A stretch of DNA of 64,000 nt from Arthrobacter subterraneus (GCF_900099735.1 NZ_FNDT01000002.1:186001-250000); one strand, 5' to 3'; counted from the first letter of the stretch, positions 46,572 to 57,254 are shown. The notes: generated by a model not told the origin, from the letters alone. A program made the numbers and translations.

Positions 46572-46587
46572 CCGTTGCAGGCAACGG
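46572..46587. promoter_or_regulatory. Perfect 16-bp palindrome upstream of ctaE
   Basis: CCGTTGC-AG-GCAACGG is a perfect 7-bp inverted repeat between trpD and ctaE. One half (CCGTTGC) recurs at the -35 of ctaC (55211-55205). Possible operator. Confidence 0.4.
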
Positions 46588-46653
46588 ATGCCCCTGCGCA
46601 GCTGGAATGGCGCGCCGACCCCGTTTCGCATTGGTGAACTGGGAACTTTTAGA

Positions 46654-46667
46654 GACATAATGTCAGG
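46654..46667 (+). promoter_or_regulatory. ctaE leaderless promoter box
   Basis: CATAAT (46656-46661) lies 6 nt before GTG 46668; TTGGTG (46631-46636) could be a weak -35 with a 19-bp spacer. The box is part of the palindrome GACATAATGTC (46654-46664). Confidence 0.5.
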
Positions 46668-47306
46668 GTGACGACAGCGACCCATGCCCCCAGCTCCACT
46701 GCGCATCCAACTCTGAACCGGCCGAACATGGTCTCGGTTGGCACGGTTGTATGGCTTTCCAGTGAACTTATGTTCTTCGCCGGACTATTCGCCATGTATT
46801 TCACATTGCGTTCCACCTCCGGCGAACTCTGGGCTGCCGAGACCGAGAAGCTGAATGTGCCCTTCGCCCTGATCAACACGATCATTCTCGTGTCCAGCTC
46901 TTTCACCTGCCAGATGGGTGTGTTCGCAGCGGAACGCCTCCAACCGCGCAGGGTCGGTGGAATTTTCAAGATCACCAAATGGGGCATGGTCGAGTGGTAT
47001 CTGCTGACCTTCTTCATGGGTGCGGTGTTTGTCGCCGTCCAGGCGTACGAATATGCAGAGCTTGTCGCCGAGGGTATTTCCATCTCATCGAATGCGTACG
47101 GCTCGGCGTTCTACATCACCACCGGCTTCCACGGCCTCCACGTAATCGGAGGCCTGATCGCCTTCCTGTTCATCATCGGCCGTGCCTACGCAGCCAAGCG
47201 GTTTGGGCACTTTGAAGCGACGTCGGCGATCGTCACTTCGTACTACTGGCACTTCGTCGACGTGGTGTGGATCGGGTTGTTCATCATCATCTACTTCTTG
47301 AAGTAA
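46668..47306 (+). CDS. ctaE: Cytochrome c oxidase subunit III
   Basis: This 212-residue subunit of the aa3 oxidase has five transmembrane helices. Typical motifs are [17 protein letters not shown] near 25-41, [14 protein letters not shown] near 145-158 and [14 protein letters not shown] near 190-203. It supports the catalytic subunit CtaD. The start GTG 46668 is supported by the CATAAT box 6 nt upstream. The qcrC promoter lies directly after its stop, so ctaE-qcrCAB can be one operon with an internal promoter. Confidence 0.95.
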   Translation: MTTATHAPSSTAHPTLNRPNMVSVGTVVWLSSELMFFAGLFAMYFTLRSTSGELWAAETEKLNVPFALINTIILVSSSFTCQMGVFAAERLQPRRVGGIFKITKWGMVEWYLLTFFMGAVFVAVQAYEYAELVAEGISISSNAYGSAFYITTGFHGLHVIGGLIAFLFIIGRAYAAKRFGHFEATSAIVTSYYWHFVDVVWIGLFIIIYFLK

Positions 47307-47313
47307 ATTGCCC

Positions 47314-47341
47314 TTGAACCCATTTCTACCCGGGGTAGAAT
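47314..47341 (+). promoter_or_regulatory. qcrC promoter with overlapping dyad
   Basis: TTGAAC (47314-47319), 16 bp and TAGAAT (47336-47341) form a good sigma-70 promoter. The perfect palindrome TTCTACC-CGG-GGTAGAA (47324-47340) fills the spacer and covers most of the -10. It contains the TCTAC-N5-GTAGA dyad. A bound protein here would directly block, or as a MerR-like activator remodel, the promoter. Confidence 0.7.
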
Positions 47342-47417
47342 TAGCGTGGCGGTCGCGACGGTGGCTGACACCAACCGTAGAACGTTCCAACGCAATACAG
47401 AAGGCAGGAAACAGGAC

Positions 47418-48206
47418 GTGAAGGCACTTTCGCAGAGGCGGCGTCACCCCCTGGCAGCAGTAGCGCTGCTACTCATGGGATTGTTGCTAACAGGCGGCAT
47501 CTACGCCGTCGCGAGCAACGCGAACCAGGCCAAAGCGCAAACAACATTTTCAGCCGGCGACATCGAGGAAGGCGAGAAACTCTTCGTCGCCAACTGTGCA
47601 ACCTGCCACGGCATAGGTGCCGTGGGAACCGCGGACGGTCCATCGCTGATCGGCGTGGGAGCTGCAGCAGTCGACTTCCAGGTGGGTACGGGCCGCATGC
47701 CGCTCCAGATGCAGGGACCGCAGGCGCTGCAGAAGCCGGTGCAGTTCACTGGTGAGCAGATCCAGCAGATGTCCGCTTACGTTGCGTCGCTTGGTGCCGG
47801 CCCAGCCATCCCTGGCGAGGAAGAGCTTGACCTTGAAGGGGCTGACCCTGCTGCCGGCGGCGAACTGTTCCGCGTGAACTGCGCGATGTGCCACAACGCC
47901 GCGGCTGCCGGCGGGGCCCTGACCCGGGGCAAGTTCGCACCGTCGCTCGAAGGTGTGAGCGATAAGGAAATCTACGAAGCGATGGTCACCGGACCGCAGA
48001 ACATGCCGGTATTCAACGATGCGAACATCACGCCAGAGGGTAAGCAGGACATCATCGCCTTCCTCAACATTATTGAAGAGCAGGGTTCCCCGGGCGGAGC
48101 GGACCTCGGTTCTCTCGGACCAGTCTCCGAAGGCCTGTTCATCTGGGTCGCGGGCCTTGGCGTCATCATTGCATTCACCGTCTGGCTTACCTCCCGCTCT
48201 TCGTAG
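47418..48206 (+). CDS. qcrC: Diheme cytochrome c of the bc1 complex (QcrC)
   Basis: This 262-residue membrane-anchored cytochrome cc carries two heme-binding motifs: CATCH (Cys60, Cys63, His64) and CAMCH (Cys155, Cys158, His159). An N-terminal membrane helix (about 12-32) and a C-terminal helix (about 236-256) anchor it outside the membrane. It passes electrons directly from bc1 to the CuA centre of the aa3 oxidase, replacing a soluble cytochrome c. I chose GTG 47418, which gives a standard N-terminus; the longer frame upstream covers the promoter. Confidence 0.95.
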   Translation: MKALSQRRRHPLAAVALLLMGLLLTGGIYAVASNANQAKAQTTFSAGDIEEGEKLFVANCATCHGIGAVGTADGPSLIGVGAAAVDFQVGTGRMPLQMQGPQALQKPVQFTGEQIQQMSAYVASLGAGPAIPGEEELDLEGADPAAGGELFRVNCAMCHNAAAAGGALTRGKFAPSLEGVSDKEIYEAMVTGPQNMPVFNDANITPEGKQDIIAFLNIIEEQGSPGGADLGSLGPVSEGLFIWVAGLGVIIAFTVWLTSRSS

Positions 48207-48282
48207 CGACGTGCCAAGCTGGCAAAGAACCAAATTACACAGGATTGATGAGTGAAGTTTCTAAAGAAGGATGAGAGGGATC

Positions 48283-49308
48283 ATGGCCGACCATAGTCAC
48301 GGCAGCCCGGAAAACGCGGTTACCGTAGCTAAGCCTGGTCAGGGCGGCGTGCAGAAGTTCCAGGATCCTGGACTCCCGCCGCACCGGCCGCGTTTGGCAG
48401 ATACCGATCCCCGCGCAGAGAAGCGCGCAGAGCGCCAAGTCGGAGTGCTTTTCCTGATTTCCATCTTTGGAACGTTGCTCTTTTTCTTCGGGTACTTCTT
48501 CATCCCGCTCGACGAGACAATCGGTACTCTTCGCCTGCAGAACCTGCTGCTGGGTCTTGGAACGGCATTCGCAATGCTCGGCATCGGCGTTGGCATCGTG
48601 CACTGGGCGAAGACCCTGATGCCCGACCATGAGGTCGCCGAGGACCGCCATGAGATCCGCCCTGAGAAGGACCGTGCGGACGCTGAAAAGATCATTGGCG
48701 ACATCCTTGAAGAATCCGGAATCAAGCGCCGCCCACTGATTCGCAATACTCTGTTGGGTGCAGGAATCCTTGCGATTTTTCCTGCCATTGCAATTTTCCG
48801 TGACCTCGGTCCGCTGCCCGGCGACGTCCTGCGCGAGACCATGTGGGACGAAGGCGTGCGCCTGACCCGCGACCCGAGCGGCACCCCGATCAAGGCCTCC
48901 GACGTCACGATCGGTTCTGCGTTTCACGTCATCCCGGAAGGACTCAATGAGGCTGAGCACAAGCTTGAAGAGAAGGCCAAGGCCGTCGTCCTGCTGATGC
49001 GCCTCAACCCCGAATCCCTCAACCCTTCGCCCGGACGCGAAGACTGGGGTTACGAAGGCATTGTTGCCTACTCCAAAATCTGCACCCATGTGGGCTGCCC
49101 CGTAGCCCTTTACGAGCAGCAGACTCATCACCTGCTTTGTCCGTGCCATCAGTCCACCTTCGACCTCACGCAGGAGTGCAAGGTGATTTTCGGCCCGGCC
49201 GCACGTCCGCTCCCCCAGCTTCCCATCTCGGTTGATGAAGAAGGCTACCTGGTGGCGACGAGCGACTTCCAAGAACCCGTAGGACCAAGTTACTGGGAGC
49301 GTGGCTGA
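48283..49308 (+). CDS. qcrA: Rieske iron-sulfur subunit of bc1 (QcrA)
   Basis: This 341-residue protein has three N-terminal transmembrane helices (about 50-70, 82-105 and 150-170), typical of actinobacterial Rieske proteins, and a Rieske domain. Ligands of the 2Fe-2S cluster are Cys267 and His269 (CTHVGC) and Cys286 and His289 (CPCH), with the disulfide Cys272/Cys288. ATG 48283 follows GAGAGGGA, which is better placed than the ATG at 48271. Its stop is directly followed by the qcrB ATG. Confidence 0.95.
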   Translation: MADHSHGSPENAVTVAKPGQGGVQKFQDPGLPPHRPRLADTDPRAEKRAERQVGVLFLISIFGTLLFFFGYFFIPLDETIGTLRLQNLLLGLGTAFAMLGIGVGIVHWAKTLMPDHEVAEDRHEIRPEKDRADAEKIIGDILEESGIKRRPLIRNTLLGAGILAIFPAIAIFRDLGPLPGDVLRETMWDEGVRLTRDPSGTPIKASDVTIGSAFHVIPEGLNEAEHKLEEKAKAVVLLMRLNPESLNPSPGREDWGYEGIVAYSKICTHVGCPVALYEQQTHHLLCPCHQSTFDLTQECKVIFGPAARPLPQLPISVDEEGYLVATSDFQEPVGPSYWERG

Positions 49309-49309
49309 C

Positions 49310-50995
49310 ATGAGCAGCTCGGCAGCTGGGCAGCAGTACCAGCCCAAGACCAGCGTCGGCAGGATCACCAACTTCGTTGACACCCGTGTCGGCGGATCCG
49401 CCATCGTGAAGGAGTTCGGACGCAAGATCTTCCCGGACCACTGGACGTTCATGTTCGGCGAGGTTGCGCTCTACTCCTTCGTCATTCTGTTGCTCTCGGG
49501 CACGTTCCTCACCTTCTTCTTTGACCCCTCAATGGCGGAGACCCACTACGACGGCAGCTATGTACCGTTGCGCGGCATTGAGATGTCAATGGCCTACGCC
49601 TCGTCGCTTGATATCTCATTTGATATCAGGGGCGGCTTGTTCATGCGGCAGGTCCACCACTGGTCAGCGCTCCTCTTTGTAGCGGCCGTCTCAGTGCACA
49701 TGCTTCGTGTGTTCTTCACCGGTGCGTTCCGCCGCCCGCGTGAACTGAACTGGGTGATCGGCGGCGTCCTGCTGATCCTGGCTATGGCTGCCGGCTTCAC
49801 CGGCTATTCCCTCCCGGATGATCTGCTGTCCGGCAACGGCCTGCGCATCATCGACGGTGTTGTGAAGTCGATCCCGGTGGTTGGAACGTACATCAGCTTT
49901 TTCCTCTTCGGCGGAGAATTCCCCGGGACCGTGATCATCCCGCGGCTGTATGTTCTGCATATCCTGCTGATTCCGGCGCTTATCCTGCTGCTGATCGGGA
50001 TTCACCTCTTCCTGGTGGTGGTCCACAAGCACACGCAGTTCCCCGGCCCGGGCCGCACCAATGACAACGTGGTTGGCTTCCCGGTTGGACCGGTATATGC
50101 GGCCAAGGCGGGTGGATTCTTCTTCATCGTCTTCGGCATCATCGCAGCCATCTCGGCGGCCTTCACGATCAACCCGATCTGGAACTACGGTCCTTATGAC
50201 CCTTCCCCCGTGTCCGCCGGCACCCAGCCGGACTGGTACATCGGATGGGTCGACGGTGCGCTCCGGCTGATGCCCGGTGTGCTGGGCAACTTCCCGTTCG
50301 AATGGAACATTCCGTTCCCATGGGGTACCAATACGCTCTCCCTGAACGTGCTGCTTCCAGCGCTCGTGCCCGCCGGCATCGTCTTCATGCTGCTGTTCGC
50401 CTGGCCCTGGATCGAAGCCTGGGTTACCAAGGACCGCCGCGAGAAGCACCTTCTCGATCGGCCGCGCAACGCTCCGACCCGCACCGGCATCGGTGTAGCC
50501 GGTGTTGTGTTCTACTGCGTCATGTGGGCAGCGGCCAGCTCCGACCTCATCGCCACTCACTTCATGGTTTCCCTGAACGATGTGACGTATTGGCTGCGGG
50601 CACTCCTGTTCATCGGCCCGGTCGTAGGATTCATCGCAGCCCGGCGCATCGCGCTTGCCCTCCAGCGCAAGGACCGCGAAATCGTTCTTCATGGACGTGA
50701 GACGGGACGGATTGTACGTCTTCCGCACGGCGAGTTCATCGAAGTGCATGAGCCGGTGGATGAGTACAAGCGCTACAAGCTGGTCAGCTTCGATTCCCCC
50801 GAAGTTCTGTCGGCACAGCCGGATGTCAACGGTCATGTACCCAAAACTGAAAAGCGGCGTGCCTGGGCGTCACGCTTCTTCTTTGAGGACCGGGTTGCAC
50901 CGGTTACCCCGGCGGAACTTGAGCAGGCCCACTCGCATGGGCATCACGGCGAGGTGGCAAGCGAGCACGACAAGGCTGCCATCTCAAGCCACTAG
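49310..50995 (+). CDS. qcrB: Cytochrome b subunit of bc1 (QcrB)
   Basis: This 561-residue subunit carries two b hemes and both quinone sites. Visible are RQVHHWSALLFVA, the GYSLPDDLLSGNG segment, HILLIPALILLLIGIHLFLV with paired histidines, and a cd-loop. The hydrophilic C-terminal tail with many His residues (GHHGE) is typical of the actinobacterial protein. ATG 49310 is preferred over GTG 49301 because GGGAG ends about 12 nt before it. A strong terminator follows. Confidence 0.95.
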   Translation: MSSSAAGQQYQPKTSVGRITNFVDTRVGGSAIVKEFGRKIFPDHWTFMFGEVALYSFVILLLSGTFLTFFFDPSMAETHYDGSYVPLRGIEMSMAYASSLDISFDIRGGLFMRQVHHWSALLFVAAVSVHMLRVFFTGAFRRPRELNWVIGGVLLILAMAAGFTGYSLPDDLLSGNGLRIIDGVVKSIPVVGTYISFFLFGGEFPGTVIIPRLYVLHILLIPALILLLIGIHLFLVVVHKHTQFPGPGRTNDNVVGFPVGPVYAAKAGGFFFIVFGIIAAISAAFTINPIWNYGPYDPSPVSAGTQPDWYIGWVDGALRLMPGVLGNFPFEWNIPFPWGTNTLSLNVLLPALVPAGIVFMLLFAWPWIEAWVTKDRREKHLLDRPRNAPTRTGIGVAGVVFYCVMWAAASSDLIATHFMVSLNDVTYWLRALLFIGPVVGFIAARRIALALQRKDREIVLHGRETGRIVRLPHGEFIEVHEPVDEYKRYKLVSFDSPEVLSAQPDVNGHVPKTEKRRAWASRFFFEDRVAPVTPAELEQAHSHGHHGEVASEHDKAAISSH

Positions 50996-51010
50996 TTTCG
51001 GATCAGCTGT

Positions 51011-51051
51011 AAAAGGATCGGCCACACCAGACGGTGTGGCCGATCCTTTTT
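51011..51051. terminator. Bidirectional terminator after qcrB
   Basis: A perfect 18-bp stem pairs AAAAGGATCGGCCACACC (51011-51028) with GGTGTGGCCGATCCTTTT (51033-51050) around loop AGAC, flanked by A and T runs. It can end both qcrCAB and the convergent GntR gene. Confidence 0.95.
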
Positions 51052-51104
51052 GCCGTAGGACACCTCATCCCTGCGGTGTACTGCGGTACGTCGCGCTCGG
51101 CTAT

Positions 51105-51887
51105 TCAGCTGAACCGTTTGGCTGTGTAGGTCCTGGGCGTACGCACGCCGGGCCGCTGCAGCGGAACCCACAATTTGTACCTGTCCGCCCGATAATACGA
51201 AACCGAGTAATCAACCATGGCGCGGGCAACATAGGCGTGCCGCTGGATCTTCAGCAGCGGCGCACCCATTTCCACGTTCAGTAGCCGTGCAATGGACGGC
51301 GAGGCGGCCGTTGCCTCCACGGTATCCTCGCCCCATTCCATCACCAGTCCATACTTCTCACTGAGTACGTTATAGAGAGACGTGGGCGGCTCATCCTCAA
51401 GGATTCCGGGCACACGATGTGCCGGGATGAAGTTTTCATCAACGCTCATCGGTTCGCGGTCAGCCAGGAGTTGCCTGCGGAACCTGACGACCGGCGCCCC
51501 CTGCTCGATCTGGAGTTCCCTGGCGATAAGGGGCGTCGCTGCCATTTGTTCGAAGCTGAGCACCCTCGCATCGGGCACCATGCCGCGCCGGTGCATCTCC
51601 TCGCTGTAGGAGGTGAGCTTCATCTGCAGATCGAGCTTTGTGTGGGCCACGAAGGTTCCCAACCCGACGATCCGTTCCAGAACTTCCTCGGCTACCAGAG
51701 CATCTATTGCGTGGCGTACCGTCATGCGGGCAACCCCGAAGTGTTCCGTGAGCTTGCGTTCGGACGGGATCGCGGTTCCGGGCTCCGTATGCTCCGTGAT
51801 GTACTGCCGCAGGGCCTCCCTGAGCTGCACGTGCTTGGCTCCGCGCCCGTCCAGAGTTGTGCGAAGCTCGCTGAGTTTGTTCCGCAT
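51105..51887 (-). CDS. GntR-family regulator with UTRA domain
   Basis: This 260-residue regulator of the HutC/DasR subfamily has a winged helix (about 15-80) with IPSERKLTEHFGVARMTVRH and a UTRA ligand domain (about 100-245) containing RFRRQLLADREPMSVDENF. Ligands of this subfamily are often sugar phosphates or amino-acid derivatives; none can be assigned. GAGGAG lies before ATG 51887. It sits between qcrCAB and ctaFDC but there is no direct evidence that it controls them. Confidence 0.9.
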   Translation of the reverse strand: MRNKLSELRTTLDGRGAKHVQLREALRQYITEHTEPGTAIPSERKLTEHFGVARMTVRHAIDALVAEEVLERIVGLGTFVAHTKLDLQMKLTSYSEEMHRRGMVPDARVLSFEQMAATPLIARELQIEQGAPVVRFRRQLLADREPMSVDENFIPAHRVPGILEDEPPTSLYNVLSEKYGLVMEWGEDTVEATAASPSIARLLNVEMGAPLLKIQRHAYVARAMVDYSVSYYRADRYKLWVPLQRPGVRTPRTYTAKRFS

Positions 51888-51919
51888 GCTGGCTCCTCGA
51901 TCTGCCACGGTGCGCAGGA

Positions 51920-51948
51920 GACTGGACCGGTCTGGTCAGTCCATTCTA
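51920..51948 (-). promoter_or_regulatory. GntR promoter with possible self-operator
   Basis: On the minus strand TAGAAT (51948-51943) is followed at once by a 22-bp imperfect dyad with arms GACTG/CAGTC (51920-51924, 51937-51941) and inner GACCGGTC (51926-51933). The inner palindrome is off-centre by 1 bp. It would overlap the transcription start, fitting autoregulation. Confidence 0.4.
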
Positions 51949-52060
51949 CGCGGCCGCCATGACGGAGATGCGAGGAGGAACGGCCCGTACCCGCCAGGGA
52001 AACGCAGAAGGGCCCGCACGCCAGGTGCGGACCCTTTACCGGTTAGGAACAACGCGCCGA

Positions 52061-52462
52061 TCAGTGCGCGTGGTCTCCCCTGCTGTATTCATAAACCCAA
52101 CCGACAAGAGCGATTGCGGCGAGTCCGGCGGAGACGTAAAGAATCCACCAACCGGCGGCGAGGCCGAGGAACCCGCCGGCCGCGGAGAGCCCGAGTACCA
52201 GCGGCCACCAGCTCCACGGGCTGAAGTGTCCCTGCTCGCCGGAGCCTTCATGGATTTCCGCATCCCGGCGGTCCTCAGGACGCAGCCCTACGCGACGTCC
52301 GGTGAAGCCCAGGTAGAACCCGATCATGCCGGCGAGGCCACCTACGAGGAGGATACCGAGAATGCCGACCCACTCGGACCAGTTGGTCAGGAAACCGTAG
52401 ATCAGGGATACCGGGACAAAGAAGGGTACTCCCCAGAAGAAGAGTCGTGTTTCAACCTTCAC
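52061..52462 (-). CDS. ctaF: Cytochrome c oxidase subunit IV (CtaF)
   Basis: This 133-residue small subunit of actinobacterial aa3 oxidase has four hydrophobic helices: about 5-25, 33-52, 86-105 and 108-126. It begins with KVETRLFFWGVPFFVP, typical of the family. GTG 52462 immediately follows the ctaD stop, so translation is coupled. Confidence 0.93.
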   Translation of the reverse strand: MKVETRLFFWGVPFFVPVSLIYGFLTNWSEWVGILGILLVGGLAGMIGFYLGFTGRRVGLRPEDRRDAEIHEGSGEQGHFSPWSWWPLVLGLSAAGGFLGLAAGWWILYVSAGLAAIALVGWVYEYSRGDHAH

Positions 52463-54190
<1,728 letters not shown>

Positions 54191-54194
54191 CTAA

Positions 54195-55076
54195 TCAATC
54201 CTGCCCAATTTGCTCGTCAGCTCCGCTGGGGCTCTCGCCCGTAACAGTCTGCGGATTGCGGTCGTACTCTTCGCCCAGTTGGCCGTCCTCCAGGGTCTCC
54301 AGGTGCGCTTCGTATTCCTCTTCGGAAACAACCGCCACGTTGAACAGCATCTCCGAGTGGTACTCGCCGCACAGCTCGGCGCACTTGCCCTCGAAGACGC
54401 CTTCACGCGTGGGGGTAAGGGTGATGTAGTTTTCCCGCTCGGGGATCATGTCGCGCTTCTGCAGGAAGGCAGGCACCCAGAAGGAGTGGATAACGTCCCG
54501 GGAGTTGAGGCGGAACTCGACCGTCTGGTTGACGGGAAGATAGAGCGTCGGCAGTGTCTCAGGTACACCCGGCTCACCGTTAAGTTGGGCCTGGACGCCG
54601 GCGTCGTATTTGTTCTCGAGGACGTAGTTGAAGTCCCACGACCACTGCTTGCCGCGGACGTCGATGATGACATCCGGGTCCTCAACCCGGGCGTCGATCG
54701 CCTGCTGGTCGCGGTCGGTGAAGTAGAAGAACACCAGCACCATGAAGAGCGGGATGGTCAGGTAGAACACTTCCAACGGAAGGTTGTAGCTGATCTGGCG
54801 CGGGTAACCGGTTTCATTCCGACGGCGGCGGTACGCCACAATGCACCAGATGATAAGGCCCCAGGTGATCACGCCAACTATCAGGGCGGCGATCCAGGAG
54901 TTGACCCAAAGGTCAATGATCCGGCCGGTGTTACTGGTGTTGTCACGCTCAGCGGGCAACCAGCCTTTTTGGACTTCTGATGAACAACCAGACAAGAACA
55001 GCGCAGCCATGACAACGAGGCTTGAGACCTTGAAAATCTTTGCGCGTCGGCTGCCGGTTCGGTCCTGCGAACTCAC
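54195..55076 (-). CDS. ctaC: Cytochrome c oxidase subunit II
   Basis: This 293-residue subunit carries the CuA centre. A lipoprotein-type signal ends at LSGC (about residue 30), followed by two membrane helices (about 55-78 and 97-117). The CuA ligands lie in CAELCGEYHSEM near residues 230-241, with another His in DVIHSFWVPAF. It receives electrons from QcrC. GTG 55076 is preceded by AAGGAAGGG. The promoter carries the same dyad as qcrC. Confidence 0.95.
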   Translation of the reverse strand: MSSQDRTGSRRAKIFKVSSLVVMAALFLSGCSSEVQKGWLPAERDNTSNTGRIIDLWVNSWIAALIVGVITWGLIIWCIVAYRRRRNETGYPRQISYNLPLEVFYLTIPLFMVLVFFYFTDRDQQAIDARVEDPDVIIDVRGKQWSWDFNYVLENKYDAGVQAQLNGEPGVPETLPTLYLPVNQTVEFRLNSRDVIHSFWVPAFLQKRDMIPERENYITLTPTREGVFEGKCAELCGEYHSEMLFNVAVVSEEEYEAHLETLEDGQLGEEYDRNPQTVTGESPSGADEQIGQD

Positions 55077-55179
55077 AGACGGCCCTTCCTTTTCTTACGT
55101 GCGGTGCCACCGACGGTGACAGCATCTCCGGTGCACGCCGCTACTTAAGCTGCTGCCTAAACGCGATGCACTTTCAGTT

Positions 55180-55208
55180 TTACTACTCACTGTAGAGCTT
55201 ACCCGCAA
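55180..55208 (-). promoter_or_regulatory. ctaC promoter with TCTAC-N5-GTAG dyad
   Basis: On the minus strand TTGCGG (55208-55203), 17 bp and TAGTAA (55185-55180) form a candidate promoter. The dyad TCTAC-AGTGA-GTAG (55196-55183) begins 6 nt after the -35; in qcrC it begins 5 nt after. The leader is about 97 nt. The rest of the gap to erpA holds the terminator at 55230-55273. Confidence 0.55.
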
Positions 55209-55229
55209 CGGTAGCCATCCTGTGACAGG

Positions 55230-55273
55230 AAAGCCCCCGTCACGTACCGTTTCGGATACATGACGGGGGCTTT
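55230..55273 (-). terminator. Terminator after erpA
   Basis: AAAGCCCCCGTCA (55230-55242) pairs with TGACGGGGGCTTT (55261-55273), a 13-bp GC-rich stem with an 18-nt loop and a short T end, 24 bp after the stop of the minus-strand Fe-S carrier gene. Confidence 0.8.
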
Positions 55274-55296
55274 GACACCTGCCCCTGGACGGGCTG

Positions 55297-55680
55297 TCAG
55301 TGGAAGGAATCGCCGCACGCGCAGGAACCGCCGGCGTTCGGGTTGTCGATCGTGAAACCCTGCTTGGAGATGGTGTCCTCGAAATCGATGGACGCACCGG
55401 CCAGGTATGGCACGCTCATCCGGTCGACGATCACCTCAACACCGTCGAAATCCCGGACGGCGTCCCCGTCCAGCACCCGCTCATCGAAGTACAGCTGATA
55501 AATCAGGCCCGAGCATCCACCGGGCTGAACAGCTACCCGGAGCCGCAGATCGGTACGCCCCTCCTGCTCCAGCAGGCTTCGCACCTTGCCGGCGGCGACA
55601 TCGGACAGGTTCACTTCATGGACCGGCAGTTCGGTGTCTGCGGCCGTCTCGGTGGTCGGTTCGCTTGTTGATGTGCTCAT
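55297..55680 (-). CDS. erpA: A-type Fe-S cluster carrier (ErpA/HesB)
   Basis: This 127-residue carrier delivers Fe-S clusters to apoproteins. The three cluster ligands are Cys56 in GGCSG and Cys121 and Cys123 in GSCACG. Its position upstream of ctaCDF next to the oxidase genes is conserved in actinobacteria (Rv2204c region). GGAGAA precedes the ATG. Confidence 0.92.
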   Translation of the reverse strand: MSTSTSEPTTETAADTELPVHEVNLSDVAAGKVRSLLEQEGRTDLRLRVAVQPGGCSGLIYQLYFDERVLDGDAVRDFDGVEVIVDRMSVPYLAGASIDFEDTISKQGFTIDNPNAGGSCACGDSFH

Positions 55681-55834
55681 GTGTGCGTTCTCCTTAGCTT
55701 TGTGCCTGCCGGGCCGGCTCTCGTGCCGGCGAACACGACACCGGGCGGCATATGGCTAGCGCCTCGCAGCGCTGTCCATTCCATGGTACGTCCGGTGCTC
55801 GGGGCCTGCCCAGCTATGTAACGAACCATGCACC

Positions 55835-57247
55835 TCAAACATTCCGGGGTGCCCCGACATTGAGCCGTGCAAGCATCAGCGCTTCTGCGAGCACCGCCCG
55901 CCGGAACTCGCCGAGGTGCAGCGATTCGTTGGCGCTGTGCGCCCGCGAATCCGGATCCTCCACACCGGTCACCAGAATCTGCGCCTCCGGATAGATCTCG
56001 GTGAGGTCGGCAATGAACGGGATGGATCCGCCAATTCCGGTCTCGACGGCGTCCGTTCCCCAGGCGGCCCCCAGTGCCCACAGGGCAATTTGGGCGGCAG
56101 GGCGGTCTGTGTCGGTGGCGAAAGGATTCCCGGATTCTCCGGGGGTGAAGTTGACCGTGGCGCCGAATGGCGCGTGCTTGATCACATGCCGTTCGACAGC
56201 CGCCATCGCCTCCTCAGGATCCTGACCGGGCGCAAGTCGAAGACTGAATTTCGCGCGGGCAGACGGCAGCAGAGTGTTTGATGAAACCGCCACGCCGGGA
56301 GCATCGATGCCGATAATCGAGAGTGCGGGCTTGGTCCACAGACGGGACGCGAGGGAGCCCGTGCCTGCGAGCCGGACACCGTCCAGCACTGAGGCATCGG
56401 CGCGGTAATCTGCCTCCGGGTACTCAACCCCCGCCGAGTCGGAGGCGACCAGCCCTTCGATGGCTACGCTGCCGTCGTCGTCGTGCAGGGTGGCGATGAG
56501 GCGGGCCAGCAGGGTGGGTGCGTCCAGAACCGGACCGCCGAACATGCCTGAATGCACCGCGTGTTCAAGGACGCGGACCTCGATGGTGCCGTCCACCAGG
56601 CCGCGCAGGCTGGTTGTCAGCGCCGGTACCCCGACCTTCCAGTTGCTCGAGTCGGCGACAACGATGACGTCCGAACGGAGCAGTTCGCGGTGCTCCTCCA
56701 GGAACCGGCGGAAGGTGGGAGACCCGGCCTCCTCCTCCCCCTCGATGAACAGCGTGATGCCCACGCCGAAGTCTTCGCCGAGTACCTCGGTGATGGCCCG
56801 GATTGCCGCGACGTGCGCCAGGACGCCGGCCTTGTCATCCGCTGCTCCCCTGCCGTACAGCCTCCCATTGCGCTCCTGGGCTGCGAACGGCTCGGTTTCC
56901 CACAGCTCTGCCGCACCAGGCGGCTGAACGTCGTGGTGTGCATACAGCAGGACGGTCGGCTTACCGGCAGCGGCCGGTCGCCGCGCCACCACTGCCGGGC
57001 CGCCCTGCACACCGCCGTTCTCGACGCGGAGGATCCTGACGTCTTCAATGCCCGTTGACCGCACGAGGTCTGCAACGGCTTCAGCGCTGCGGTCGAGTTC
57101 CGCCGGATCGAACGCATCCCAGGCGATGCCCGGGATGGCAACGAGCGATTTCAGCTCATCCACGGTCCGGGGGAACTCGGAGTCCACGCAGGAACGCAGG
57201 GCAGCAACGATGGTGTCCGGCAGGGCATCAGTAGATAGCTTGTTCAT
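55835..57247 (-). CDS. M20 family dipeptidase
   Basis: This 470-residue zinc peptidase has YAHHDVQPPG near residue 89 (first metal His), GRGAADDKAG near 123, EGEEEAGSP near 159, and the C-terminal ITGVEDPDSRAHSANES block with a zinc His. It is of the dipeptidase type (PepV/CNDP-like). The frame runs upstream to 57550, but ATG 57247 has TACGCT 7 nt upstream and gives the normal family length. It is divergent from the DUF3043 gene. Confidence 0.9.
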   Translation of the reverse strand: MNKLSTDALPDTIVAALRSCVDSEFPRTVDELKSLVAIPGIAWDAFDPAELDRSAEAVADLVRSTGIEDVRILRVENGGVQGGPAVVARRPAAAGKPTVLLYAHHDVQPPGAAELWETEPFAAQERNGRLYGRGAADDKAGVLAHVAAIRAITEVLGEDFGVGITLFIEGEEEAGSPTFRRFLEEHRELLRSDVIVVADSSNWKVGVPALTTSLRGLVDGTIEVRVLEHAVHSGMFGGPVLDAPTLLARLIATLHDDDGSVAIEGLVASDSAGVEYPEADYRADASVLDGVRLAGTGSLASRLWTKPALSIIGIDAPGVAVSSNTLLPSARAKFSLRLAPGQDPEEAMAAVERHVIKHAPFGATVNFTPGESGNPFATDTDRPAAQIALWALGAAWGTDAVETGIGGSIPFIADLTEIYPEAQILVTGVEDPDSRAHSANESLHLGEFRRAVLAEALMLARLNVGAPRNV

Positions 57248-57254
57248 GCATTTG

